A stretch of 64,000 nucleotides of DNA. Source: Hydractinia symbiolongicarpus (Eukaryota > Cnidaria > Hydrozoa > Anthoathecata > Hydractiniidae). This document shows, piece by piece, positions 24,699 to 37,800 of this stretch (position 1 is the stretch's first letter; each line of letters starts with the position of its first letter). A program made the position numbers and the translations under genes. The DNA lies in NCBI RefSeq assembly GCF_029227915.1, contig NC_079879.1, positions 10,044,001-10,108,000 on the forward strand, read 5' to 3'. Under the pieces are notes generated by a model. It was not told where the DNA came from. It saw nothing but the letters and a program-made list of their open reading frames with translations, and searched no databases.

Positions 24699-24812
24699 CT
24701 ACGTGTGTTCTGGAAGCTCAGGCTTTGTCGACAAATAAAGTAAATAAAACGCCGTCACAGTTAAAACAACCACAGCAAACACGAGTTCGTATTGTGGACA
24801 TCTATCCAACAT
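24699..24812 (-). CDS. Single-span membrane micropeptide, 37 aa (paralog A)
   Basis: ATG at 24812-24810 opens 37 codons ending in TAG. The product begins MLDRCPQYELVFAVVVLT, continues with a hydrophobic stretch to about residue 27 and ends in the polar tail STKPELPEHT. PQ-(F/Y)-E followed by VFAVVVLT is shared almost residue for residue with the micropeptide at 33286, and more loosely with that at 37801. Such conservation between separate loci supports real coding, since neighbouring DNA is unrelated. A TTTTTTAAG acceptor-like sequence lies 9 bases before the ATG, as in paralog C, so a 5' UTR intron is likely. The protein probably sits in the ER or plasma membrane; its function is unknown. 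Confidence 0.7.
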   Translation of the reverse strand: MLDRCPQYELVFAVVVLTVTAFYLLYLSTKPELPEHT

Positions 24813-25081
24813 TCTTCCAACCTTAAAAAATGGAATGTAAGCTAGAAGTACATGCCATTTAAATTATAAATACTTTAAATATTAAAAATACACAAAAATC
24901 AGCTTTTTCTTCTAGAAGTTACAAAGTTGTCGTTCTTTTAAAATAAATATCTGCCTCATAAGAAACAGTGGCCTTAAAATTATAAATTAAGTCGCTTTGC
25001 CCGTTGCCGGATCTAAAGCCGGACTTTGTCTCATATTGAACATAGTTTCATTGATTCGACTGGTATATACTAACACTATGT

Positions 25082-25196
25082 CAACCTCGATCCCAGGACC
25101 TGTTGCCTCTTTATGCATATCGGAAGGCGAGACGAACATCAGACTTACCAAATAAGAGCAGCGCCGATGAGAGACCAAAAGCCCTGGGAACAAGTT
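25082..25196. repeat. Palindromic MITE (CTCGTTCCCAGG family)
   Basis: Starts CAACCTCGATCCCAGGACCT and ends AGCCCTGGGAACAAGTT, the inverted form. It directly abuts the left end of the integrase-bearing element at 25198. Confidence 0.7.
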
Positions 25197-26072
25197 AACT
25201 ATATGTCAGAATCGCCACTATTTGAACAAACGCCACTATTTGAACAAACGCCACTTTGTGTCATAAATCCGCCACTATATATCACAACAGTATATATAAA
25301 AAAATGAAAAATTGACACTATATGTCACAATTTCAAACAACCTTTACTTTGTTGCGAGCAAACCAAAATGATATCGTAAGGTCGGTGGGCATGCTCTAAT
25401 CATGGATAGATAATGTTGTATTGTATGATTTATGTCAGCGCGATTTTCGTTTTCTAATTAGATTTTCTTTTAATCCTTTAACATACAATTTCCACTTCCG
25501 TTTAAGTAAGAAAGAATTTAACATAAGAAATTCGGACTCAAAACACAACAATACGTCCTAGTACATAGTTTAAAGGAGAAGCGAGCAAAAAACTATTTTG
25601 TGGCAGCCAGAAATTAAATTTTAAGTGAGAGAAAAATATTTATTGATTTCTAAATCCCAAAATCTATTAAGATAGCTACTATAATAACAAATAAATAACT
25701 ATATTTCACAACTAAGTATCCATATAATCTGCCTGGCAACGTCTTTACAGAATTTTCATGGCTGCATGGGGTGAAAATAAGTAGGTTTTGGATGTACTTA
25801 CCAGTAAAAATCAAAAATAACAACTTTTACTTGATAAAACCAAGAATATTTTACGTACTATAGTAGTAACAGCATTTTATAACCTTCATTTAAACTTCTT
25901 TGAACTAAAGAAATATCTGTCATGACCAACAACAGTATTTTTTTCTTGTTTTAGTCTCTTTTCTACACCATACTATCAACTTTCAACGATAAAGTTTGTT
26001 ATGATGAGATGGCGCCAAATTTCAATAAACATGCAGAACGGAAACATTCAATAGCTAACAAATGAAACGAAC

Positions 26073-26201
26073 ATGGCGGCTTCATCTTTATTCCTTGAAT
26101 CTTTACTTTTTCTATCTTTACTCGCAAATTTTTTCAGTTGGACTGTTTTATGGAGCAGACAAATTTATAGTTGGACTGTTTTATGGAGCAGACGAGACCA
26201 A
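26073..26201 (+). CDS. Possible signal-peptide exon with an in-frame duplication
   Basis: ATG in good context (AACATGGCGG) opens 43 codons ending at a consensus donor (CAA then GTAAGT). The product has a hydrophobic N-terminus (MAASSLFLESLLFLSLLANF) and an 11-residue unit, SWTVLWSRQIY, repeated once because of a 33-bp tandem duplication. No downstream exon of matching phase was found, and it lies within the TIR element, so it may be chance. Confidence 0.25.
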
Positions 26202-27199
26202 GTAAGTCAGTCTGGTCTTTAAAATCAACACTTATCATTAACTTTTATTCAGCAGCCATGCCGCAGCGCCTCTTCTTTAATATTTGTGCATAAAGTGAGT
26301 GGTTTAGCTACTATAGTTATATTTAGTTCATTCCGTTGTCACTTTATCATCGTAATGACATACCACCCCAAAGATAGAGCTTTCGACAGCAGAACTGCAC
26401 GATCCCACCGCACAAGTCTGCCAGTGCTGCTTACCTAATTTCGTAAATATTTCTGTTCGTTAAGAGACTTAATTGCAAGCTAAAAGTTACTGTCAAAGCC
26501 TTCAAATAGCCGGCTTCCTAAAAATAGCCTCGTTTTTAAAATAATTATTTTCTTCAAATCTAAATAATATCCAACCAGAATAATATATCGCTCTAAATAC
26601 TTCAGTTTTGTCTTGATAATTTGATATTCTATCTAAATGTCCTTATTTGAATAGCATAGAACCATAATAAAATTTTGGATGACGTCATAATTATTATAAC
26701 TTATGAAATTCGGGAAAGGTGTATTAGATTTAAATAGCCGCTAATCTAACATTTTGTCATCGTTTTCTTGTACACTTGCATAGCCTTGATAGTCTCTTTG
26801 AGTTTCAATTTCCAGGTCAAAGGAATTCTCGTCGCCCTTGTCGAAATAATTTTGTTATATGCCGAAACGTCCTGCCATTTCATCATCTGTTGACATTGAA
26901 TTGTTGTAAAGTTCATCAATTTCCATTTCTAGACCATCAATACTCATATAATGTTCTCCATTTCCTTCATGGCAATATCTAACGGTTATGGTCAGAATGT
27001 TGTCTGAAGCATCTTCTTGCGGTACAATGAGGCCAATACAATTTCTACGTTCGATAGAAACAACATGAATTCAAACGACAAAATACTTACTGGTAGTAAA
27101 TAGTTATCGTAGCTTTCACAACGCGAAGAATCAAATATGTTTGCAAAATCCTTCCAGGTATAAAATGGTGAAAGTCGGTATCTGGAATTAAGTATATGT

Positions 27200-28004
27200 T
27201 AAAGCACTTCATTTGGTGAGGACGTCACAGATGATGTGGAATAGCACTAAATTCTAAATTAGCAATTTCCATTACCCTGTGGATTAAAAGCAATCGAGTA
27301 TCCGTACCTTTAAAAAACATTTTTGAGTCTCCTCTGTTATAAGCAACAAATGCAGGTCGTTTATACGGTTTAACGTGCAAGGAGCTTTCGACAAGTCATC
27401 AATATTACTATACTTTTGACTTTCAAACTTCAAGGAAACTGTCTTGCTGGTAATGTCACATAACTGTATCTAAATTTCTCTCAAACCCACGTCTTTCCAA
27501 GCATTACTTGTGTTCCCTTCTAATCCTCTTCCGTTATCACATTGTAGAAACGTTGGGGACCATGTTCTCGGTATAGACGCATTATTTCATTAGCAAGAAG
27601 TCGACTTTTCTTTTCTGTAATGGCCTTATCCACAAGAAACGACTAAACACATTCTGCACTGTCAAAATTTAACGATAAAATTCTCCACAGTATTCCACGG
27701 CCTCGTCTTTCATATCCACTAAATCTATTTGATGCCGTTCCGTTATTTTATCAGCAGTTAAATGCAAGAAGGACAGCTTTGTTGTTGAAACGACCTGATG
27801 TTGTCAAATAGAACAAAAAAGATGCAAACAACAGTCTGATTCTATGAGTTGTCCTTTCAAGACTACAAAATACATGTTGCAAGAAATGGTAGCTACTTTT
27901 GCAAATATATGTTTCATGCCCATCTTTACCTTCGTAGAGTTGCTGTTTAGACGACATGTCTTGATATGTCTTTCTAAGAAACCCATGAATCGGTTCTTCA
28001 TCCT
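27200..28004 (-). pseudogene. Integrase (rve) core remnant
   Basis: Across shifted frames the minus strand gives TERHQIDLVDMKD (first catalytic aspartate region, about 27735), YRxILTVQNVFSRFLWIRPLQ (about 27660) with a stop in place of the usual tryptophan, and LQCDNGRGLEGN (second aspartate, about 27535). These match the integrase core of gypsy, Ginger and related elements. Multiple stops and frameshifts show it is dead. The third catalytic residue was not located. Confidence 0.7.
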
Positions 28005-29788
28005 TCAGTCTTGCGAACGTCTGACTACTTGGTTGTTTTGTCCATTACTTTAATAATAGGGTTTTGTTCAGACGTGTGTATTATATTTTTGTCACCAACA
28101 TTTACCGCCAACAAACAAATCCATCACCCTTCCATCGGTAATATTTACGTTTTCTCCAACTGGGTTCTTTCGTTACAGGAGTGATATGTCTTTGGAAAAA
28201 ACTGATAGTGGATTCGTGAAAGGCACCACTGATATTGTAAGTTTTTAAAACATCTAAAACAAATATTGACTTCCGCATTTTAAAATTTTTTAATGACAGT
28301 GCGAAAACTAGCGGTGGATCGTATGATTTTTTAATTTGTCATTTATTGGTCAAAAATGAGTATTTCAGGTGGCGCTATTTGTTGTTGTAGATGTACGGTA
28401 ATACTTCACTATTGACGCATATAACACTCACGATACGTGTAATTTAACTTAGTACTTTGATGACGGTCTTGTCACGTGACCATTTGACTGGAGGTTTATA
28501 ATTAGCGTTCCAGATTTAAATTAACATAATGTGACTAAGATTCTATCGTTTGTGAAATACTGTGGCGTTTGTGACATATAGCGGCGATTGTGACGTATAG
28601 TGTCAGTACAGTCTACACTTGGCTACACTCTTCTACAGCCACGTAGTGACTTGTCGACATTACTCTACGTTCGTCTACACTCGTGTACAGACCCTATACT
28701 CGTCTACAATCGTCTAGTGACTCGTCTGTTGTTTTAGAACAGATCCTTTCCCACACTTTTGTAACAGCAGTACTCTTATTTAGCTGGTCAGCAAAAATCT
28801 ATTAATGTATGCTTTCGAGCCTGAAGATGAACATATGGTATACGAAATTTGTATTTCGTTTAAAAACGTCTTTATGAAACAACCCGCTTCTAAAGAAGTA
28901 AAGAGATGGCTAATATATAGACCTGTCCCTGCTTAATTGTCCTTATCTTTATGCATTTTAAAAATGCTATTTTTGCGCTTAATAAAAAACGTCCTTTACC
29001 GCCTTGCGTAGTTGGGGCTATTACAAAATAGGTTATTGTGAAAAATCAAAATTCGAAATATAGTTGTGAGTACTGTGTAGGGAAAACTCGTGACGGAAGG
29101 ACAAACTTAAAGACTAGTTATAAAGCAATTATACTCGTTAATACTTCTTAATTTTTTCAGAAATTTCGTAAGAATAACCACTATGAATTTTTAAGAAGTT
29201 GTTACTTTAAATTTGAGAAAAACTTTAATTGTTGTTAGATTTGGTCCATCTGTCACAATAACCAATCACGAAATTTTCATGCCTGAATAAAAAATTGGAA
29301 TTGAAGTCAATTATTGTTTAACTATCTCGAAACATTCCATTTCAGAAATATTTATCGAGTAAAGTGTCACGATGGCTAATTTCTTTCGATATTGTTGAAT
29401 CTTAATTTGTCCATCCGTCACGAAAGTTAGGCGTTAAACTTTTAAATACCCAGCTTTGTGAAAAAAAAAATAAACTAACTTGTTTTAATTTGAGAGTGGA
29501 AGTTGTAAAATTGCACTCCTAAAGAAGCATAAAGAAAAGTTGTTTTCATTAGCTTACATTTAAATTTTTGTATATTTGCATATTTAATTTTTTGTGCGCT
29601 GAAGCATAACAACTTGCCTATTGTTGTAGTTTTCAGTTTGTCTTTTTTTTAATTTTTCCCGCCTTTCTTAATTTCGAATAAAATGGACATAGACAATCGC
29701 AAATGAAATTGACAAACTAAAAATATCGCCTCGATCGTCTGTACCTTTGTAAATTGTACCATCATGCAATGCTGATGCGCCAACACCC

Positions 29789-30094
29789 CTATTCTTTGTT
29801 TTTCTTGTAATTTTTTTTCTTCCGTAAATTCAAATTCTCCGTTCTTCTTAATACAAACTTGCTATCCTCAGCAATTTGTTTGATAATCTTTTTCCACAGA
29901 GGCATTAAAATCCTATTATAAGAAGTTGAATGGCTTTTTAAATTACTGAATAGCATACTACAGAACATAATTATATTTGCGTGTTTAGAAGTTTTCTCAA
30001 TGATAAGTTGAATAAGCGCAAGATTTAGTTTTATATATAAAACTTTTATTATCAATAAAACTGCAAGTACAATATTGAACTTTTCAATACTCAT
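29789..30094 (-). CDS. Hypothetical small basic protein
   Basis: ATG-initiated minus-strand frame of 101 codons. The N-terminus (MSIEKFNIVLAVLLIIKVLY) could be a signal peptide or anchor; the tail is lysine/asparagine rich. In DNA this AT-rich the length is only weak evidence, and no homology is recognised. Confidence 0.2.
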   Translation of the reverse strand: MSIEKFNIVLAVLLIIKVLYIKLNLALIQLIIEKTSKHANIIMFCSMLFSNLKSHSTSYNRILMPLWKKIIKQIAEDSKFVLRRTENLNLRKKKNYKKNKE

Positions 30095-31285
30095 TTTTGC
30101 TTCACTTATTCAACTTTCTGCGAGCAGATATAAAGGTATGTTAGTTTCTTTATACAATTTGTAGATTTTTATAAGTAGCTAGTTAAATAAAGTAGGTTTT
30201 CTGTTAATATTTTATTGTTTCCTGGAGGTAGCTTGTTTTTACCTTTTATTTACTTTCAAATATTAATACATTTTAATATATATTTTAAAATGTGCGATAT
30301 TTTCTCTAAATTCAAGAAGGGAAGCACTCAAGTTTGAGAAAGGTTATAATATTCTGTGGTTGAAATAAATTTTGTCGTTGCCAGGAAACTTAGCATGATT
30401 TTTCTTACTATTGGGAAGTCACTCAATTTTAATACTCTCAAGAGGGCTTATAGTTGACTTTGCTAATTTTTGTCGCATCACTAAGTTAGTTAAAGAATCC
30501 TGTTAGGCTATCAAGTTTTGTTTTTTCTGAAGCATATTGTCTGTAATCAAAATTTTCGCTTCGTTATTAAATAGTTATACACTTCTGATTGTATTTTGCA
30601 AAAATAATTTGTTACAATAACTGTAACATGCGAGAATAAGCCATTATATTGGTGACAATTAGTGTCATCAGATACATATTAGCTTCATGTTTACGTTTTT
30701 TCGTTACGTTACGTTTGAATAGGATTGGTTAATGGAGTTAATTACATGTGGTAATTATATCCGTGTGTGTGCTTATAATGAGAATTTAAAAGTGCTTTGC
30801 ATGCAAAAATACTTAAATGTCCTATTTTAAAAAGTGCGAGCAGAATTGATAAAAGTTCTGAACTATTTTGGGTTTCTTTCAAGTTCATACAAACTTAACA
30901 ATATTGGAATATTTATTCTGTCATTTCTATAAGCTTAAACAATTAGTTTAACTATCCCAGCATGAACCATAAAAAAATACGGATGTTTTTTTTATTTTCG
31001 GACAAATTTGATTGTTCGAAATTTTTAATTGCCCTAAAAAACCAAAATTTGTTTAATGATGTGTTTATAATAGGTAAGTATGAGCCATATTTTCAATACT
31101 TGTGGTATTGTTGATATTGTTCTTAATTTGATGAAGACGATTATTCAACACCACCGTCATAGTTTTTTTTTTCATTATTAACCTGGTTATTCTCCTTTAT
31201 ATATTTTATTATATATTTATTTATATTAGAAAAATATTTCAAAATGAAATATTAACGCCCTAGAGGCGCGAATGAGTGTGAACCA

Positions 31286-31628
31286 CAGTGAAGCCTCCAT
31301 AAAGCGGACATTTACGGGACGAAAACTTTTGTCCGCTTTGAAGAGGTTGGCACTAAAAAGTTGCTAAATTTAGTTACGGCTTGTTTTTCACTACACAGAC
31401 TTTTGGACTCCCCCCTCCCCCTCCTTACTGGATTGCAGGGGGAAAGAAAAAAGATGGAAAAATGCACTTTTAACATATCCGTTTTACCAGCAAACATAAA
31501 ATATTCCGTTATTTTCATTTGCTTTCAATTGCTAATCATTATGTCCCATTCATTAATGATCATCGTACTGTCTGATAAATGCCTTACTTAAAAGTGTTTT
31601 TTCTGTGTCCACTTTATGGAGGTCACTT
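31286..31628. repeat. MITE with pogo/Tigger-like ends
   Basis: The left end, CAGTGAAGCCTCCATAAAGC, and the right end, read inward as AAGTGACCTCCATAAAGTGG, are inverted copies. CAGTRRACCTC-type termini followed by CGGACA are typical of pogo-like non-autonomous elements. Similar ends (CAGTGACCTCGCTAAAGCGG at 34013, and AGCGGACATT at 33833) mark other damaged copies. Confidence 0.5.
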
Positions 31629-33285
31629 ATGCCTTAAACACTCAGACAGGACCTGCAAACAGTGTCCGTGTTACGGAGTGGTCGTGTCTGCTTCGGAAAG
31701 ATTTTCTTATTAGAGTTTCCTATAAAGAATGTCTGCGCTAGGGAGGCACTTGTATTATTTAAAGGGTTTAAAGTACTTATACTATTTAAGTATTAGAATC
31801 GACAACTATAACGCTTCAAATACTTTATATCATGAAATTCATAGAAAATGGAGAGATAGTGCCTTTGGGTGTACCAAACTACCTGCTTGGAATATTTGCT
31901 AAATTTTTTGTCATTCATTCAGTTGCCGGAAGTTTCCGGCACAACCGTTTTAATGTCACTAAAGAAAGTACGTCGGATATGATGTCTCCACGAAACATAG
32001 AAAAGCCCTGGAAACGAGATTGTTTTAAGCCTTAATTGGATCATTTCAATAAAAACTTATTGAACACATAGATTTTGGTGTTTTTGCGCTCTGACCAAAA
32101 CCAGGTCTAATTGAAATTTTCGCACCTTCTTCGGCAATATTAGGGTTAAACAATGCAAAAAACACATTGTGACCGCTGGTTAGTGACGGAATAATGTCAT
32201 TGGTATCAATGCGAAATATGTGCAAAAAAATTGAATTGGTAAAGGCTAATTGAAATATTTTTGTATTTTTTAATGCAACTTTATACTATAGTCTAAAATT
32301 GCAGCGCATTTTATCTAATTAATCTGAAAGTTTCAGTAGCACCCAAGCAGCATAGTGGTGCGTTCAACTAAAAATAAAGGCAAAAAGTCCTGGGAATGAA
32401 GTTGGAAGAAAACGAAGGAGTAATTGACGAAAGTAAAGTCAAAAGTTTTTTATTTCCGAGCGAAAAAAGAAAGACAAAAAATGGTTAAAAATAGAATTCT
32501 GAGTTTGTGTGGAATTCTGTGTGGAAGACACAAACACAGAGGTAGAGAGAAAGAAAAAGGAGAGTTTGATTCTAAACAATTTTTTGTCCTTTATGGCTCA
32601 CCCTCGTTCCAAGAAATTTTTACATAAGAGATGACGGCGACAATGGTTTATCCTTAGCCGACAGCCATGTTGAACTCTGGAGCTTTGTTTTCCCCCACTA
32701 TATAATTTTTTTTTTAAAAAAAACCCTTTTTATTCTTGCTATTTAGACCTGTTTTAATCTTTCTGATATCAATTTTTTTGTTTTGTTTTACATAATAGCA
32801 TTGCTTACTAACAAAGCAGGGCATGAGCAGATGGGGCGGGTTTTTTGTGCGACTTCGGATGTATCGTTAACAAAAAAAATAAAACAAAAATTACATACAC
32901 TTGTGATTTCTTCTGATAACGTATTACTTTTTAAACCCCTTGAATTAATTAGCATTTAAACTAAAAGAATAAATAAATAAATAGATCATATAAATATTTG
33001 TTTGTTCACAATATAATGCATTATTTTACACAGTCAGTAATTTTTATAAGGAGGTTTTTTTACTGGAATTGTTCACACGGAAAAAAGCTGCTGTTGTTTG
33101 TTTTTTATCATTAAGAATGAATGCGAATATTTCTTTAAAATAAAAATGAATTTCTACTTAAAACAGAAGTAATTTCTTTTAGTAGGTTTTCAGAAACTCA
33201 GTTTGAACTTCTAAAGTGTTATAATATTATTTTAGGTTTAAATAATACGTAACAGAAACGAGAACGGGGTGCCGCGTGAATCACA

Positions 33286-33378
33286 ATGCAAGTTCCACAA
33301 TTCGAGTATGTATTTGCCGTGGTTGTACTTACTATATTAGCAGTATACATGGTAGTGACTGCATACAAGCTTCAATGA
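33286..33378 (+). CDS. Single-span membrane micropeptide, 30 aa (paralog B)
   Basis: ATG at 33286 opens 30 codons ending in TGA at 33376. The product is MQVPQFEYVFAVVVLT followed by ILAVYMVVTAYKLQ: a short polar head, one membrane-spanning segment of about 20 residues and a short basic tail. The last 12 residues (YMVVTAYKLQ and the two before it) closely match paralog C at 37801, and the PQ.E.VFAVVVLT core matches paralog A at 24699. An acceptor-like TTATTTTAG lies about 50 bases upstream, suggesting a spliced 5' UTR. Length and layout resemble sarcolipin (31 residues), and an ungapped alignment of the membrane segment keeps F, V, T and Y positions; regulation of an ion pump is only a hypothesis. 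Confidence 0.8.
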   Translation: MQVPQFEYVFAVVVLTILAVYMVVTAYKLQ

Positions 33379-36300
33379 AAGTACATTATGGACGATCTTC
33401 CATAGACAATGTATACATAGCTCAATGTCAATATCACAAATTTTAAAATGGCGCAAAGAATAATCATGAATGTAAATATATTTTGTTGTTAAAATAAATT
33501 TTATAAAATAAAATAAATAATCATAAAAAAAGACAGTTTTCAAGCACCGCATATGAAGCCGTGGGTTGGTTTCACAATTATTTTCGTAGGTTTTCTATGG
33601 ATCACCATGCTGATATACAACATTCCTAATTTGTTTTGTGTTCAGTTGTCGCTCATACAAAGAAACCCTGATATACATCCTATATTCGTCCTTAAAAAAT
33701 AGGACTTTGCTCTGTGTAATTAAACCTTTGTCATAGGTGTGTTACAAGGTGTTAGTTATGTACAGAAAACTGGTGAAGAAAATGGTTCAGCAAGAGCCAA
33801 TTTCCTACCTACAATAGTAAATCTACTTTTAGCGGACATTTTTAAAACGGACACTTTCTACAATGGACACTTTTCCTAGGAACGAATGAGATGATTGTTA
33901 AACCCTCCCTCATCCCGAGGATTTTTTTCCAAAAAGGAAAAAGTTCCTTGTGACGAGGGTGTGGTAAACGCTTCAGCAAAATCTCTAGGTTGAGGAAACA
34001 TTATAGCAGTGACCTCGCTAAAGCGGACGTCATTTCAAGGTCCCATTCAGAACTAAATAAGGTATACCCCCCCCCCCCCCCCTTCCCCACTCTGCCCCCA
34101 GATGTGACCCATATATAACAATTGGTCATAAGATATTATCGTAAGAACTTTATATGTATTTCTTAACCAAAAACAGCCCTGCGAAGTCTTCTGTTGCTTT
34201 TACCAACTTATTGGTAGCCAACTGCGTTCGCTAAGAGCAAATTCTCAAAGTTTAAGTCTGTTTTAATTTTTTAAATAAAAATAAATATTTCATAATATAT
34301 CATTCTTACGCTGCATATTTCAACTAAAGATAATCTTGTAACCAACGGTGAATTTATACACTAAAGTGGAAATGTAAACAAAAAGTTAAAAAAATATAAA
34401 AATTGATGCTAATAGCAATGTGACACAGATGATACTTTTAAAAAGTTCTAAAGCACACGTTATCGTGTTAGGTGCAAGAATATTTTTTCTTCTTTTCCTC
34501 CTTAAGACCTCCTTATTTTTCACCAATCTTATAAAAACACACATGCAAGGTATAGTTATCCCCTCAACGCTCCCTCAATTCATTTTCCAAACATTTGTTT
34601 AAATTTTGCCTAAAATCTATTTTTTCAATTTAATTTACATTGCAACCTTTTTGCTGGGAGCCGAAGATGGTAGCCTTCAATTTAGAATTATAGTCAGAAT
34701 TTAACGGTTGTTTATGACTGTCAGGGCTGTACAACCATGGGGGAGCGGATAAGGGCACGTCACCCAAAATGTTTGTTGGCTATGGTTAACACGAAGAGAG
34801 GGTTATGCAGAGGTTTTGTTTTTAAAATAGCTTCAGGAGTTAATACCACAAACATTTTCATTGCGGCCTTAGGCCGGAGGTGCCTCATACGGCGGTAAAT
34901 TATTTGCTCTTTTAATTTGCACCCCTCCAACAACCTCACAACAAACAAACAAACTTGAGTGTAAGATGCTTCGGACCTGATTGTTCTGCATTTTTGTGGC
35001 TAACACACTAGATGCATCAAGGTATTTTTCCCAAAATAGCACATACCCGTGAATACAGAACTGATTGATTTCTGTAGCTACTCATAAACGGTACAGCTGC
35101 GGTTCAGTTATTTGTAGTTCTTAAATAACCCATAAATTTTGATTTCACTAAGACGTTTAGTTTGTAAAAATCCTTAAAGTTTTTTCATCAAGATTTTCTT
35201 ATAAAACAACTTTTCTTTAACAAAATATATGTTTACACACACAAAAACACATCCCACGTGGGCTAGATAAACAGTTATTGAGAATGAAATGTCTTATCAG
35301 CACAATTTTTTGTTGTTCTAAGAAATTAACTTTGCTTGTGTTTACTTAAGATCAATGAAACGGTTTTCATTCAGGCTAGGAGTGTGTAAGTCGTTTAGAT
35401 TTCGTTAAAATAAACAGACACAAGCAGCGAATGAATATTAACAAAATAAGGAAATAATACGTTTGGAAGAAGTTATAGTACCTACCACACCGGGTAAGGT
35501 TTTTAGCTGTTTCAAATGCTGCCGAAACAAGTTTCTTCATCTCTTCACTAATTTTCTTTCTTCTTTTTACATTTTTTACATTTTTATATTTTAAATTTGA
35601 AATAACTGACGTCACATGGCTTTACAAAATTAGTTGTTTTACAGCGTGACAGACTAACCTTTTAAGCGTAGTTTCCATTGCTCCATATTGTATGTAATAG
35701 CCACTGTACAACTAATTGTGAGAAATCATACCCAGAACTGTCCGATTTTATGCAATCAGAGCATGAATCGTTTCACGTTTGTTTTTATAATTTCAATGTC
35801 TTAAAATGTTATTTCCCCCACCCCCTATCAATGGAAAATTTATGAAACGAATAAAAGAGGGTAGCCATAATAAATGTTTTTGTTAACTTAACGATATACA
35901 TATGCTGCATCAACATGGTGCTTGTACTGGTTTATATTTTTAGCTCCTTAGCTAGGTATTTTTACTTTTATCACAAATATTGTACTTTGTAACCTTGGGT
36001 AATACGAGATTATAAAACGAAAGTACATCTTGATCCCTATAGCTAGGTAGCCAGGATAGCTAAAGCTAAGCATCAAAATAAGTACATATAAATTTTGTAT
36101 ATATTTGAAAAAGGTAATAAAGATCCAACTAAACTTTAAAATATATAAAAAAATATAAATAACGAAGCTATTGTATTTACTTGTGATTACTCTAGCTGGT
36201 TTTAAAGTTACATTGGAGGGCTGGACGGGGTTAACGTATTATAGGCCCTCATTTTAAAGAAAACAGCAGAACCTACAGCTGCCATTTTGACTCACAGACA

Positions 36301-37800
36301 GGCCGAGTTGAGAAAAGGAAAAATTTCAATTACTAATTGATTGTTTGATTTTTTATTTTAAAACTTTTACAACGTGGTGATTTTAAACTTATAAAATTCA
36401 GATAGGGGTAAAAAATTATATTAGGGCAGAAAACTTATTATATTACGTTAAAACAACAATAATGTTTTCCATATTTACAAACTCTGTGCAAGTATTAGGG
36501 TAATTATAGTTTGTTAATTAATTTATATTTTCAATAATTTTTGTTTACCTGTTAAACAATAAGCACAACGTGAACGTACGTATCTTTACCGTAGTGTTTT
36601 TTTTTTTAAATATTTAGTGATCTAGCGAAAAAAGAAAGTTAACTTATCGCAAATTAACTTTTTATTTCCTGCCCTCCTGCGCAAGCTTATTTTTTTGTTT
36701 TTTGTGGTTAAAGCAGAACAAAATAGGCAAGGCCAATACAGGCGTTGTCACATTTTATCCTTTTAAATACTGCAAGAATTAATTATATTTGTTCGAGTGA
36801 GTTAGGGCATTCGCCATCGAAAAAAAGGTTTCACAATATTAGCATGTAAGCAAAGAACAATAGAATTAACCAATCAAAAAGCACCGTCAGTACATTGTTT
36901 AAGATCCAGCGTAATTTTTCCCACCTTAGCTATTTTGATTTCCTGGTGGTAAGAAAAAATATGCTGGATCTCCTGGGATAACGCGTCGTTGGAGCACTTT
37001 AACCTAATACGTAATTTTGCCAATCACCAAAAATGAACAACATGGAGTTAAATATTTCAAGATTGACTAGATATATAAGAAAGACAAATCTAAAATAACG
37101 CTAGATTTAATAATGTGTCAACAAATTTGTACAACATAAATAAGTCCTAATTATAAATGTCTTAAAAATATTCCTGCTAATCAAACAATATATTTTACAA
37201 AAGTTAACAGAATTTTGATATAAACTTCTTTCACTTTTGCCATTTTATATTTTTTATATAGTTACCTTAAAATTTAAAAGCAATCCCTTCGTCACAGCAG
37301 CTTCCATATTAATTACTTTGTGAACTTCATTTTTTGCGTGGAAAAATTGAATCACAATGGAAATTGATTTCTGCTTAATCTTTTTGCGATATACTCTATT
37401 AGCTGACACTCTGAAATTTACGTAAATTTTGAACATAAAACAATTTAATTTTTTTCTAAACTTGCATTTTTTTATTTACCATGGCATGAACAAACAAAGT
37501 GAAGTAGGAATAATCTGGCATGTTTATTTTACTGGTTAACTTTTTTTTTGCGTCAAAATATTTGCGTACAGTTTTAGCTACTTCTGTTTTGTATTTTTTT
37601 TGGCATGCTTGGCATCACATTTTACTAATTAGAAACATTGCCAGGTGAATGTTAGTAAATAAAGATAGCCTATCAATAAGGAAGCGGTGCACTTAAAGAA
37701 ATTTGTACTTTAAAACCTACCTGCCATATCCTCTTGTGTTTATTTAATTAATTTTTCTTAAGGTTAAAAAGATTATTTATTGGACGATTTGTTATACAGC
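33379..37800. other. Gene-poor DNA between two micropeptide genes
   Basis: AT-rich sequence that may include 5' UTR introns of the 37801 gene. A polyC run of about 17 bases lies at 34066-34082, next to a pogo-like MITE end at 34013. A 49-codon open frame at 33553 and a lysine-rich minus frame at 35376-35615 were seen, but nothing supports either as a gene. Confidence 0.35.

Larger units (their letters stand above)
25198..28601 (-). mobile_element. Decayed TIR element with an integrase-type transposase (Ginger-like)
   Basis: Both ends carry inverted sequence of the type ACTATATGTCAGAATCGCC (left) and, read inward from the right, ACTATACGTCACAATCGCC. Inside each end the motif CGCCACTAT.TG..CAAA repeats two to four times. 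The interior, on the minus strand, holds remnants of a retroviral-type integrase core. TIRs plus a gypsy-like integrase is the layout of Ginger DNA transposons; I infer that class. No clear target duplication was seen. Confidence 0.55.
28602..33285. other. AT-rich intergenic DNA with small repeats
   Basis: At 28610-28730 a degenerate tandem of TCGTCTACACT-like units occurs just outside the TIR element. An inverted-repeat MITE (31286-31628) and the open frame at 29789 are listed separately. Otherwise nothing convincing was seen. Confidence 0.4.

Noticed and set aside
33553-33702. 49-codon open frame with a hydrophobic start just after micropeptide B
   Set aside because: No similarity to the micropeptide family and no splice or conservation support.
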